NCBI RefSeq assembly: GCF_902364355.1
Contig: NZ_CABJDK010000002.1
Location: 186,001-250,000, forward strand
Direction of reading: 5' to 3'
DNA: 64,000 nucleotides
Origin: Collinsella aerofaciens
Lineage (GTDB): Bacteria > Actinomycetota > Coriobacteriia > Coriobacteriales > Coriobacteriaceae
The notes under the pieces were generated by a model, which was given only the letters and a program-made list of their open reading frames with translations, ran no database searches and was not told the origin of the DNA. Below are positions 8,967-16,293 of the stretch, in pieces (position 1 is the stretch's first letter; each line of letters begins with the position of its first letter). A program made the position numbers and the translations under genes.

Positions 8967-11156
8967 ATGAAAAACATCCTGCACCTGTTTAAGCGCGATG
9001 TCCAAAACGTGTCTCGCTCCGTGATCGGCATGGTCGTCGTGATGGGCCTGATCATCGTGCCATGTCTCTATGCATGGTTTAACATCGCCGGAAGCTGGGA
9101 TCCGTACGGCAACACCGGCAACCTTAAGATCGCCGTGGTCAACACTGATGAGGGTTACGAGAGCGATCTGATTCCCGTCGAGGTCAACGTGGGCGAAAAC
9201 GTAACCGCCACTCTGCGCGGCAACGAGAACTTCGACTGGGTTGTGCTCAACGATCGCGATAAGGCCATCGATGGCGTCAAGTCGGGCGCGTACTACGCTG
9301 CCGTCGTTATCCCTAAAACGTTTAGCGCCGACATGATGACGCTTTTCTCGACCGAGGTGAAGCACGCCGATATCGAGTTCTACGAGAACCAGAAGGCTAA
9401 CGCCATCGCACAGATCGTGACTGAAAAGGGCTCGAGCGCCGTCCAGAGTCAGGTCAACGAGACCTTTACCAAGACCATCACGACCATCGGCCTTAAGACC
9501 GTGTCCAGCCTGCTCGACTATATGAGTACCGACCAGGTGAGCAACTTTATCGCCAATCTGTCCTCGACGCTGGGCGATTCGGTCGAGGACCTGCAGGACG
9601 TTCAGGCGAGTGCGACGTCGCTCGCGGGCATTTTGAGCTCCACGTCCGATTCACTGACATCGGCGGGCGGCATGCTCAAGCAGACGGGCACCGTTGATGA
9701 GTCGACGAAGCAGCTGATGGAGCACGCCAAGAGTGGCATCAATGATTCCAAGGAAGCGCTCAAGGCCGCCAACGATGCCGTTGACGCGGCGATTGACGGA
9801 AGCGCGGGCTCGTTCGACAACGTGTCCGCCGAGCTTGCGAAGGCATTCGATGCCGCGAACCAGCATGTCGACGTTACGGTGACCCAGCTCAACAAAGCCG
9901 CGTCGGCACTCGAATCGCGTGCCAACGATATCGATGACGTGGCTAACCAGCTCCGCAGTTTTGCCGAGCAGGTGAGTGACGAAAAGCTCCAGGACAGTCT
10001 TAAGTCTGTGGCGACATCGCTGGGCAGGATCGCGACGGAGTATCGTAACAATGCGAAGGACCTGACGGCGACCGCAAAGTCCCTTTCGGACGGCATGGCG
10101 GAGGTCAACAACTCGCGTGCCGAGGTCGACCAGGCCATCGCCGATGCCAAGGCGGGTATCTCGGGAGCCAAGTCCGACTACGATTCCACGTTCTCGGTTA
10201 AGGCCAAGGAGCTCAAGAAGACCATTTCGGGCGTTCTGGATTCCCTGAACGGTATCTCGGGTGACTTGGATAGCGCCGTGAGCGGTCTGACCGACGCCTC
10301 TGGCTCGCTCGCAAAGGGCCTCTCCAAGGCTGCGACGCTGGTCAACAAGGCTTCCGATCAGCTGGGTGAGGCATCGGACAAGATCAGCGCCTTTAAGGAC
10401 GAGCTCGATGGCGCCCTGATGTCGGACGACCTTGCCACGATCAAGACGATGATCGGCAACGATCCCGAGGGTTTGGCCGTGTCGCTTTCCGGCCCCGTCG
10501 CGCTCGACCGCAAGCCGGTCTATCCGATCCGCAATTACGGTTCGGCCATGGCGCCGTTCTATACGATCCTGTCGCTGTGGGTCGGCTCGATCGTGCTGGC
10601 GGCCATGATGAAGGTATCGGTTGACGATGAGCTCATCAACGAGCTGATCCCCGTGCGCCTGCACGAGATCTACCTGGGCCGCTACCTGTTCTTTGGAGGT
10701 CTGGCCCTGCTGCAGGCGACACTCGTGTGCGCGGGCGACATCCTGTTCTTTGGCATCCAATGCGACAACCCGCTGCAGTTTGTGCTGGCGGGCTGGGTCG
10801 CGAGTCTCGTGTTCTCCAATATCGTCTACACGCTCACGGTTTCGTTTGGCGATATCGGCAAGGCGCTCGCTGTCGTGCTGTTGGTCATGCAGGTCGGCGG
10901 TTCAGGCGGTACGTTCCCCATCGAGATGACCGGCCCTGTGTTCCAGGCGATCTACCCGTTCCTGCCGTTTACCCACGGCATCAACGCCATGCACGCCGCC
11001 ATGGCTGGCGCCTACCATATGGAGTACTGGGTTGAGCTGGGTATCTTGGCGAGCTATCTGATTCCGTCGCTGGGCCTGGGCGTCGTCTTCCGCCGCCCGG
11101 TCATCAAGGCCAACGACTGGATCATCGAAAAGCTTGAAAGCACGAAGCTTATTTAG
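8967..11156 (+). CDS. YhgE/Pip-family membrane protein, second of a pair
   Basis: 729 residues, clearly paralogous to the preceding gene: N-terminal membrane helix, WDPYGNTGNLKIAVVNTDEG signature, a coiled-coil extracytoplasmic region (about residues 190-500) and six C-terminal membrane helices. The ATG directly follows the upstream TAA, with AAAGGAGGTGAG at 8950-8961 inside the upstream gene, so the two are translationally coupled and may form a heterodimer. It lacks the long C-terminal extension of its partner. Function is unproven; a transport or export role is inferred from the ABC-2-like C-terminal domain. Confidence 0.86.
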   Translation: MKNILHLFKRDVQNVSRSVIGMVVVMGLIIVPCLYAWFNIAGSWDPYGNTGNLKIAVVNTDEGYESDLIPVEVNVGENVTATLRGNENFDWVVLNDRDKAIDGVKSGAYYAAVVIPKTFSADMMTLFSTEVKHADIEFYENQKANAIAQIVTEKGSSAVQSQVNETFTKTITTIGLKTVSSLLDYMSTDQVSNFIANLSSTLGDSVEDLQDVQASATSLAGILSSTSDSLTSAGGMLKQTGTVDESTKQLMEHAKSGINDSKEALKAANDAVDAAIDGSAGSFDNVSAELAKAFDAANQHVDVTVTQLNKAASALESRANDIDDVANQLRSFAEQVSDEKLQDSLKSVATSLGRIATEYRNNAKDLTATAKSLSDGMAEVNNSRAEVDQAIADAKAGISGAKSDYDSTFSVKAKELKKTISGVLDSLNGISGDLDSAVSGLTDASGSLAKGLSKAATLVNKASDQLGEASDKISAFKDELDGALMSDDLATIKTMIGNDPEGLAVSLSGPVALDRKPVYPIRNYGSAMAPFYTILSLWVGSIVLAAMMKVSVDDELINELIPVRLHEIYLGRYLFFGGLALLQATLVCAGDILFFGIQCDNPLQFVLAGWVASLVFSNIVYTLTVSFGDIGKALAVVLLVMQVGGSGGTFPIEMTGPVFQAIYPFLPFTHGINAMHAAMAGAYHMEYWVELGILASYLIPSLGLGVVFRRPVIKANDWIIEKLESTKLI

Positions 11157-11266
11157 TTACGCGGTTTTACCAAACCGCGTAACGGCTCGACGCTGCAAAC
11201 GGCCCCAAGCGGCAATCTGACGTTCAATTTCAAGGGCGCGACCAGAAGGTCAGCGCCCTTTCATTT
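11156..11266 (+). terminator. Two hairpins ending the YhgE/Pip operon
   Basis: A perfect 12-bp inverted repeat (GTTACGCGGTTT/AAACCGCGTAAC, 11156-11183) overlaps the stop codon. About 50 bases later AAGGGCGC/GCGCCCTT (11232-11260) is followed by T-rich sequence and is the likely terminator. The remaining sequence to 11383 shows nothing I can name. Confidence 0.65.
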
Positions 11267-11383
11267 CACGTCACCTTGCTCGCTTGGGGTCGTTTTCGCT
11301 GATATTGCCGGAGCATCGAGGTTTACTCTGCCGGTACTTTAGTGGGCTGGATTGCGGTGTGACGTTGGTTGTTGCTACAGTAG

Positions 11384-11418
11384 CGGGGCGTGCCGGGGGT
11401 CCGGCGCGTCCCGTTTTT
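11384..11418 (+). terminator. Terminator-like hairpin in the leader of the DMT transporter gene
   Basis: A 13-bp GC-rich stem (outer CGGG/CCCG, inner GCCGG/CCGGC) is followed by TTTTTATTT and lies 71 bases before the transporter start. Like the htpG hairpin it sits between the upstream terminator and the gene, so it may be an attenuator or may end an unannotated short transcript. Confidence 0.55.
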
Positions 11419-11489
11419 ATTTGACCATGAGGCGGCACGCAGCCATACGCGTGCGGACACCACGCCCAGATTGAGTGTGAGGATGTTCC

Positions 11490-12473
11490 ATGGCCCAATA
11501 CGCTGCCAACGAAATCGAAAACTTGCCCGATAGCCCAGTAGCCCGTGAGGATTTGGGCGCGGGCGGTATTCCCCGGGGCGCCGGCGCACGCTCTCCGCTG
11601 TTCTGGAAGGTTCTGCTCCTTTCGGTGGCGGTCATCTGGGGCTACTCCTTTACCACTATGAAGGACGCACTCGGCACCATTCCGGTGTTCGCGCTGCTCT
11701 ATGTACGTTTTCTGCCCGCAGCGTTGGTCATGTTTGCCGTCTTCCACAAGCGCATCATCGCGCACCTCAACGCTCGCAACCTGATCGTTGGCCTGAGTAT
11801 GGGCGTGCTCATGTGGGCGGCCTATGCGTTGCAGACGGTCGGTCTGGCACATACTACGGCGGGCAAGAATGCTTTTTTGACGGGCACGTATTGCATCCTT
11901 GTGCCGTTCGCGAGCTATTTCCTGAGCGGCGAAAAGCTCACGCGCTACAACTTGGGTGCCGCGCTGCTGTGCCTAGCGGGCATTGGCCTCGTCGCACTCG
12001 ATAGCGTTGAATTCAACATTGGTGACGTCATTACGCTGGCGGGTGCGGCCTTTTTCGCCATCCAGATGGCGGTGACTGCCAAGTACGGTCGCAAAATGGA
12101 CATCAACGTCATCACGTTTTGGATGTTTGTGGGCAACGGCGTGCTGAGCCTGGCAACGTCGCTGCTATTCGAGACCCAAGCGCCTCTGTCCGTGTGGACG
12201 CCGAGCTTTATCAGTGCGATGGCGTTTCTCTCGGTGGGCTGCACATGCGCGGCTCTGCTCATCCAAAACGTCGGCCTGGCGCATGTCCCGGCCTCGACGG
12301 GCTCGCTGCTCCTTTCGATGGAGTCGCCTTCGGGTGTGCTGTTCTCGGTGCTGCTGATGGGGGAGGCGCTCACCTCGCGCCTGCTCGCCGGCTTCGCGCT
12401 CATCTTCCTGTCGATTATCTTGAGCGAGACTCACTTCGATTTTTTGCGTCGAAAGCCGCGCCCGCAATTGTAA
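11490..12473 (+). CDS. EamA/DMT-superfamily transporter
   Basis: A 327-residue inner-membrane protein with about ten hydrophobic helices in two EamA repeats, the drug/metabolite transporter arrangement. The first repeat begins at KVLLLSVAVIWGYSFTTMK (about residues 46-64), and the second contains NIGDVITLAGAAFFAIQMA. Members export amino acids, metabolites or drugs, and the substrate cannot be read from sequence. GTGAGGA lies upstream of the ATG. The next gene is an M20 amidohydrolase after a terminator, so no operon is implied. Confidence 0.87.
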   Translation: MAQYAANEIENLPDSPVAREDLGAGGIPRGAGARSPLFWKVLLLSVAVIWGYSFTTMKDALGTIPVFALLYVRFLPAALVMFAVFHKRIIAHLNARNLIVGLSMGVLMWAAYALQTVGLAHTTAGKNAFLTGTYCILVPFASYFLSGEKLTRYNLGAALLCLAGIGLVALDSVEFNIGDVITLAGAAFFAIQMAVTAKYGRKMDINVITFWMFVGNGVLSLATSLLFETQAPLSVWTPSFISAMAFLSVGCTCAALLIQNVGLAHVPASTGSLLLSMESPSGVLFSVLLMGEALTSRLLAGFALIFLSIILSETHFDFLRRKPRPQL

Positions 12474-12485
12474 ACAACTTGTTGC

Positions 12486-12511
12486 GCCGCCCTCCCGGGG
12501 CGGCATTTTTT
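12486..12511 (+). terminator. Intrinsic terminator of the DMT gene
   Basis: GCCGCCC pairs with GGGGCGGC and is followed by ATTTTTT, a compact Rho-independent terminator directly after the stop codon. Confidence 0.85.
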
Positions 12512-12589
12512 ATGCCTCGCCCTTAAAGTAGTACCTTGCACTTTACGCTATCAAAGTGCTTGCTGCAAAAACGATACTGGAGGGCATCT

Positions 12590-13885
12590 ATGGCACCAGC
12601 TTTGTCCGATCTTCAACCGCAATCAGCGCCCAAGGCCACCGCAGCGGCGCAGACCGCTATCGGTGACGGTCTCGTTGCAGAAGCTCAGGCTTTTGCAGAC
12701 GAGCTCGCTGCGTGGCGACACGATCTCCACCAGATGCCCGAGCTGGGTAATAGCCTCCCACAGACCTCTGCGTATATCCAAGCGCGCCTGACTGAGATGG
12801 ACATCCCATTTGCCACGCTCGTTGATGGTTCCTGCGTTGTGGGCCTTGTCGGCGCCGGTGCCGCCGCGGCCCAAGGCAATGGCGTCTGCACGAATGAGCA
12901 GGCTGGTACGGTCATCATGCTTCGTGGCGACATGGACGCCCTGCCCGTTGCCGAGGAATCCGGCGAGCCCTTTGCATCCACCAACGGCTGCATGCACGCT
13001 TGCGGTCACGATATGCACGCGACGGCGCTGCTTGGCGCGGCTCGTATGCTCAAAGCGCGCGAGACTGAGCTTGTTGATGCCAACGCCACGGTTAAGCTGC
13101 TGTTCCAGCCGGGCGAGGAAACCTTTGAGGGTGCCCGCGCCGCCATCGCCGACGGTCTGCTGCAGAACCCGCGCCCTCAGGTCGCCTTTGCCATGCATGT
13201 CAATAGCCAGTCGCCGCTTGGCCTGGTGCTTTACGGCAGTCCGGCGCTCTCGGGCGTGTACGGTTTCCGCATCACGCTGCAGGGCAAGGGCGGTCATGGC
13301 TCGAGCCCCGAGATCTGCATCGACCCCATTACGGCCGGCGTCCATGTGCATCTGGCGCTTCAGGAGCTTATCTCCCGCGAGGTGCCAGCGGCCAAGGAAG
13401 TCGCACTTACCGTTGGTAAGTTCGCTGGCGGCTTGGCGGCCAACGTCATCCCCGACACCTGTGTGCTCGAGGGAACGCTGCGCGGCTTCGATGTCGAGCT
13501 CATGACTCATCTCAAGGAGCGTATCGCGGAGGTCGTCAACGGCGTTGCCGCAACATATCGTACGCCGGCAGCCATCGAGACGCTTTCGGACGTTCCGCCG
13601 CTCGTGCTCGACAGCGATATGACCCAGGCCTCGCTTGGCTACGTGGGCGCGGTGCTGCCCAAGTCCGCCTTCCTGCCGCTGTTCCACGCCATGGCGAGCG
13701 AGGACTTCGCGTTGATCTCGAGCGAGATCCCGAGTGCGTACTTTACCGTGGGCGCTGCCGTGACTGATACGGACGAGCATTTTGCTCAGCATCATCCCAA
13801 GGCGCGCTTTAACGATGCCGAACTGCCGCTCGGTGCCGCGGCCTATACCGCCGTCGCTTTGGGCTATATCGCCGACCACCGGTAG
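12590..13885 (+). CDS. M20-family amidohydrolase (aminoacylase/hippurate hydrolase type)
   Basis: A 431-residue M20D-type metallopeptidase homologue. Metal-site motifs are in order: LRGDMDALP (about residues 107-115), CMHACGHDMHATALLGAARML (about 131-151, with the Cys-His-His cluster), and the Glu pair in QPGEETFEGA (about 172-181). A lid domain starts near GKGGHGSSPE, and the last metal ligand is in HAMASEDF. Family members remove acyl groups from amino acids (N-acetyl amino acids, hippurate, IAA conjugates); the substrate is not determinable. The ATG at 12590 follows GGAGGG with good spacing and is preferred over an in-frame start at 12536. Confidence 0.9.
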   Translation: MAPALSDLQPQSAPKATAAAQTAIGDGLVAEAQAFADELAAWRHDLHQMPELGNSLPQTSAYIQARLTEMDIPFATLVDGSCVVGLVGAGAAAAQGNGVCTNEQAGTVIMLRGDMDALPVAEESGEPFASTNGCMHACGHDMHATALLGAARMLKARETELVDANATVKLLFQPGEETFEGARAAIADGLLQNPRPQVAFAMHVNSQSPLGLVLYGSPALSGVYGFRITLQGKGGHGSSPEICIDPITAGVHVHLALQELISREVPAAKEVALTVGKFAGGLAANVIPDTCVLEGTLRGFDVELMTHLKERIAEVVNGVAATYRTPAAIETLSDVPPLVLDSDMTQASLGYVGAVLPKSAFLPLFHAMASEDFALISSEIPSAYFTVGAAVTDTDEHFAQHHPKARFNDAELPLGAAAYTAVALGYIADHR

Positions 13886-13894
13886 CACCCAACC

Positions 13895-13952
13895 TTGCCT
13901 TTCAAGCCTGCGGGCATGGCCGTAAGGCCTATGCCCTTGTCTTTCAAGGCAA
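13895..13952. repeat. Two-tier hairpin after the amidohydrolase
   Basis: An outer TTGCCTT/AAGGCAA stem encloses GGGCATGGCC/GGCCTATGCCC around a GTAA loop. There is no good T-run, so termination is uncertain. Confidence 0.5.
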
Positions 13953-14008
13953 TCTTGGGCACTACCGGCGCCCGGCGCCGGCTATTCGTTTGTTAAATAA
14001 GGAGCAGT

Positions 14009-14417
14009 ATGTCCCAGCAGCGTAAGTTCTTCCCCGGCTGGCTCGTGGTGGCCTCTGGCTTCGTGATCATGGCCACGTGCTACACGATTTTCGTCAACTG
14101 CATGAGCCTGTTCCAGCCGTTGATCGTCAGCGACCTGGGCATTTCCCTTGCGCAGTACAACATCTCCAACGCCCACGATCGCCGCGTCCAAGCAGTTTGG
14201 CATGGCCGACCTGGGCAAGGTAACGGGCACCATCACCTCGCTCGAGATGGTTGGCGGCACGGTGGGCGCCATCGTCTCGGGAATACTGTTCGATGCCACG
14301 GGCTCCTTTACGAGCACATGGATCGTGTGCCTGGCGTGCTCGGTGGCAATGCTGGTGTTCCTGCTGGCGTCTGAGCTCATCGCGGCTAAGCTGCGCGCGA
14401 GCGTGGCGGGGGAGTAG
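14009..14417 (+). pseudogene. MFS transporter remnant with large internal deletion
   Basis: From the ATG at 14009 the frame reads as the first helix of a major facilitator (MSQQRKFFPGWLVVASGFVI and onward) for about 55 residues, to LAQYNISNA. Around 14165-14175 the similarity jumps to another frame that encodes the last two or three helices of an MFS protein (SKQFGMADLGKVTGTITSLE onward), ending at the TAG at 14417. A normal MFS protein has about 400 residues; only about 135 are represented, in two frames. So this is a deletion plus frame change, not a functional gene. Upstream RBS (AAGGAG) is intact. Confidence 0.85.
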
Positions 14418-14453
14418 GGACGACGTCGCTCGTAGCTCTTTGCCCCGTTTTGT

Positions 14454-14517
14454 CCGTGGCTGCCTTGGAAGCCGAATGGATGCTCGTACCGTCATTCGGT
14501 TTCCCATGCAGCCACGG
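14454..14517. repeat. Long imperfect hairpin upstream of hisS
   Basis: The outer stem CCGTGGCTGC/GCAGCCACGG encloses an inner stem built from GCCGAATG and CATTCGG. It lies in the 304-base stretch 14418-14721 that has no gene. It could be the terminator of the lost MFS gene, but there is no T-run. Confidence 0.55.
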
Positions 14518-14596
14518 GCTCAAGAGATGACCCGAAGTCTTTCCGTCCAACGGATTTTGTGATCCGAAGAGGCGGAAGGATTGCAGATTGCACACC

Positions 14597-14656
14597 GCGG
14601 CGGTGCATCTGGCCGAACGAGTCCCCATACCCTCGTTCGGTCAGATGCACCGCCGC
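14597..14656 (+). terminator. 25-bp inverted repeat just upstream of the hisS promoter
   Basis: A 25-base arm starting GCGGCGGTGC pairs nearly perfectly with an arm ending GCACCGCCGC, around a 10-nt loop, and is followed by TGTTTGTGTTT. A TATAAT -10 (14674-14679) follows for hisS, so this looks like a strong upstream terminator or insulator. No T-box specifier/antiterminator sequence was seen. Confidence 0.55.
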
Positions 14657-14721
14657 TGTTTGTGTTTGTGCCGTATAATGACCACTATCTATGACGCGAT
14701 ACAAAAGAAAGGTGTTTGCCC

Positions 14722-16035
14722 ATGCAGGCACAGAAGGCGGAGGGAACCCGCGACCTTATCGGCGCCGAGATGCGCGCTTGGCAAAAGATGCAGCAGATTG
14801 CGGCCGGCGTATTCGAGCCGTTTGGCTTTAAGCCCATCGAGACGCCCGCGATCGAGCAGGTGGACGTCTTTGTCCACGGCATCGGCCAGTCGACCGACGT
14901 CGTGCGCAAGGAGATGTTCCGCGTCTTTAGCGGCGCCAACCTGGAGCGCGTCTTTGCTGAGGGCACCGATAGCAAGCTCAAGCCCAAGCAGCGCCTGGCG
15001 CTTCGTCCCGAGGGCACGGCCGGTGTGGTGCGCGCCGTCGTGGAGAACAACCTGGTGCCCCAGGGCTCCACGCCGTTTAAGGCTTATTATGCCGAGGCCA
15101 TGTTCCGTGGCGAGCGTCCCCAGAAGGGTCGCCTGCGCCAGTTCCACCAGGTGGGCATCGAGTGGCTCGGCGCTCCCGATCCGGCAGCAGACGCCGAGTG
15201 CATCATCATGCTCATGGAGTTCTACAAGCGCCTTGGTTTCGATCTTTCCAAGCTCCGTCTGCTCATTAACTCGATGGGCGATGCCCAATGCCGTCCGGCC
15301 TATCGCGAGCAGGTCAAGCAGTTTATCCTCGATCACGCCGACGAGATGTGCGACGAGTGCCGCGAGCGCGCCGAGCTCAATCCGCTGCGTGCCTTCGACT
15401 GCAAGAACGACCACTGCCGCGAGATCATGGCCGACGCACCGCTGATGGGCGACAACCTGTGCGATGAGTGCCGCGAGCACTACGAGCAGGTCAAGCGCTA
15501 TTTGGATGCGGCGGGTATCGAGTATGTCGAGGATCCCACCTTGGTGCGTGGCTTGGACTACTACACCCGTACCGTCTTTGAGGTCGAGGCTCCCGGCGCC
15601 GGCGTCGGCTCCATCGGTGGCGGCGGTCGCTATGACGGCTTGGTCGAGCTCGAGGGTGGCAAGCCCACGGCAGGCGTCGGCTTTGCCGTCGGTTTTGAGC
15701 GTGCGCTGCTGGCCCTGCAGGCCTTTGGCAGCGACCTGGGTGCCGAGGAGGCCCCGTGCGTCTACGTCGCCAATGCCGGCAAGGAGCTGCGCCAGAACGT
15801 CTTTGCCATCACGCAGGAGCTTCGCGCCGCTGGCATCGTGACCGAGGCCGACTACCAGGGTCGTTCGCTCAAAGCTCAGTTTAAGCAGGCCGACAAGGTT
15901 GGCGCCAAGCTCATTTTGGTCCTGGGTGGCGACGAGCTTGCCGCCGGCAAGGTCAAGGTGCGCGACATGGAGAGCCATGACGAGGCCCTCGTCGATCTGG
16001 CCAACGTGGTCGAGGCGGTTCGCGAGCGCCTGTAG
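14722..16035 (+). CDS. hisS: Histidyl-tRNA synthetase
   Basis: A 437-residue class II synthetase that charges tRNA-His. Motif 2 is in the FRGERPQKGRLRQFHQVGIE region (about residues 131-150), the HisA motif is LVRGLDYYTRTVFEV (about 276-290), and motif 3 is in GVGFAVGFERALLAL. The C-terminal anticodon-binding domain starts near APCVYVANAGKEL. A Cys-rich insertion (CDECRERAELNPLRAFDCKN, with more Cys to about residue 255) is seen in many Gram-positive HisRS proteins. The ATG at 14722 follows GAAAGG at 14706-14712. A TATAAT lies at 14674. Confidence 0.97.
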   Translation: MQAQKAEGTRDLIGAEMRAWQKMQQIAAGVFEPFGFKPIETPAIEQVDVFVHGIGQSTDVVRKEMFRVFSGANLERVFAEGTDSKLKPKQRLALRPEGTAGVVRAVVENNLVPQGSTPFKAYYAEAMFRGERPQKGRLRQFHQVGIEWLGAPDPAADAECIIMLMEFYKRLGFDLSKLRLLINSMGDAQCRPAYREQVKQFILDHADEMCDECRERAELNPLRAFDCKNDHCREIMADAPLMGDNLCDECREHYEQVKRYLDAAGIEYVEDPTLVRGLDYYTRTVFEVEAPGAGVGSIGGGGRYDGLVELEGGKPTAGVGFAVGFERALLALQAFGSDLGAEEAPCVYVANAGKELRQNVFAITQELRAAGIVTEADYQGRSLKAQFKQADKVGAKLILVLGGDELAAGKVKVRDMESHDEALVDLANVVEAVRERL

Positions 16036-16243
16036 CGCATGATTTTTGAGCTGTAGTGCCGCTGAGGTGCCCAGCTCATTGCGAGCGATTGTTACGGGGG
16101 TGTTTCGCTTTTATGCGGAATGCCCCCATTTACGTATGCCGCCCACCGAGAAATACGACCATTTAGGGCAAAAACCCTTGCAATGCAGAAAATACTTTTG
16201 TGTGGTAAAGCGCAATCAGCGCCGAAAGTTTTTGCCGAGTGCC

Positions 16244-16249
16244 TATAAT
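16244..16249 (+). promoter_or_regulatory. Probable -10 of the ppc promoter
   Basis: A perfect TATAAT 45-50 bases before the ppc start; no convincing -35 is present at 17 bp. The 16036-16243 stretch also holds an imperfect hairpin (GGGGG...CCCCC, about 16096-16126) that may end hisS. Confidence 0.5.
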
Positions 16250-16293
16250 GAATACCGCATGTTACGTGCATAGAAGGAGGAATGGGAGGAAAC

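Noticed and set aside
14418..14721. T-box leader upstream of hisS
   Set aside because: The conserved GGGTGGNACCGCG-type antiterminator sequence is absent; only plain long hairpins are seen and the -10 lies after them.
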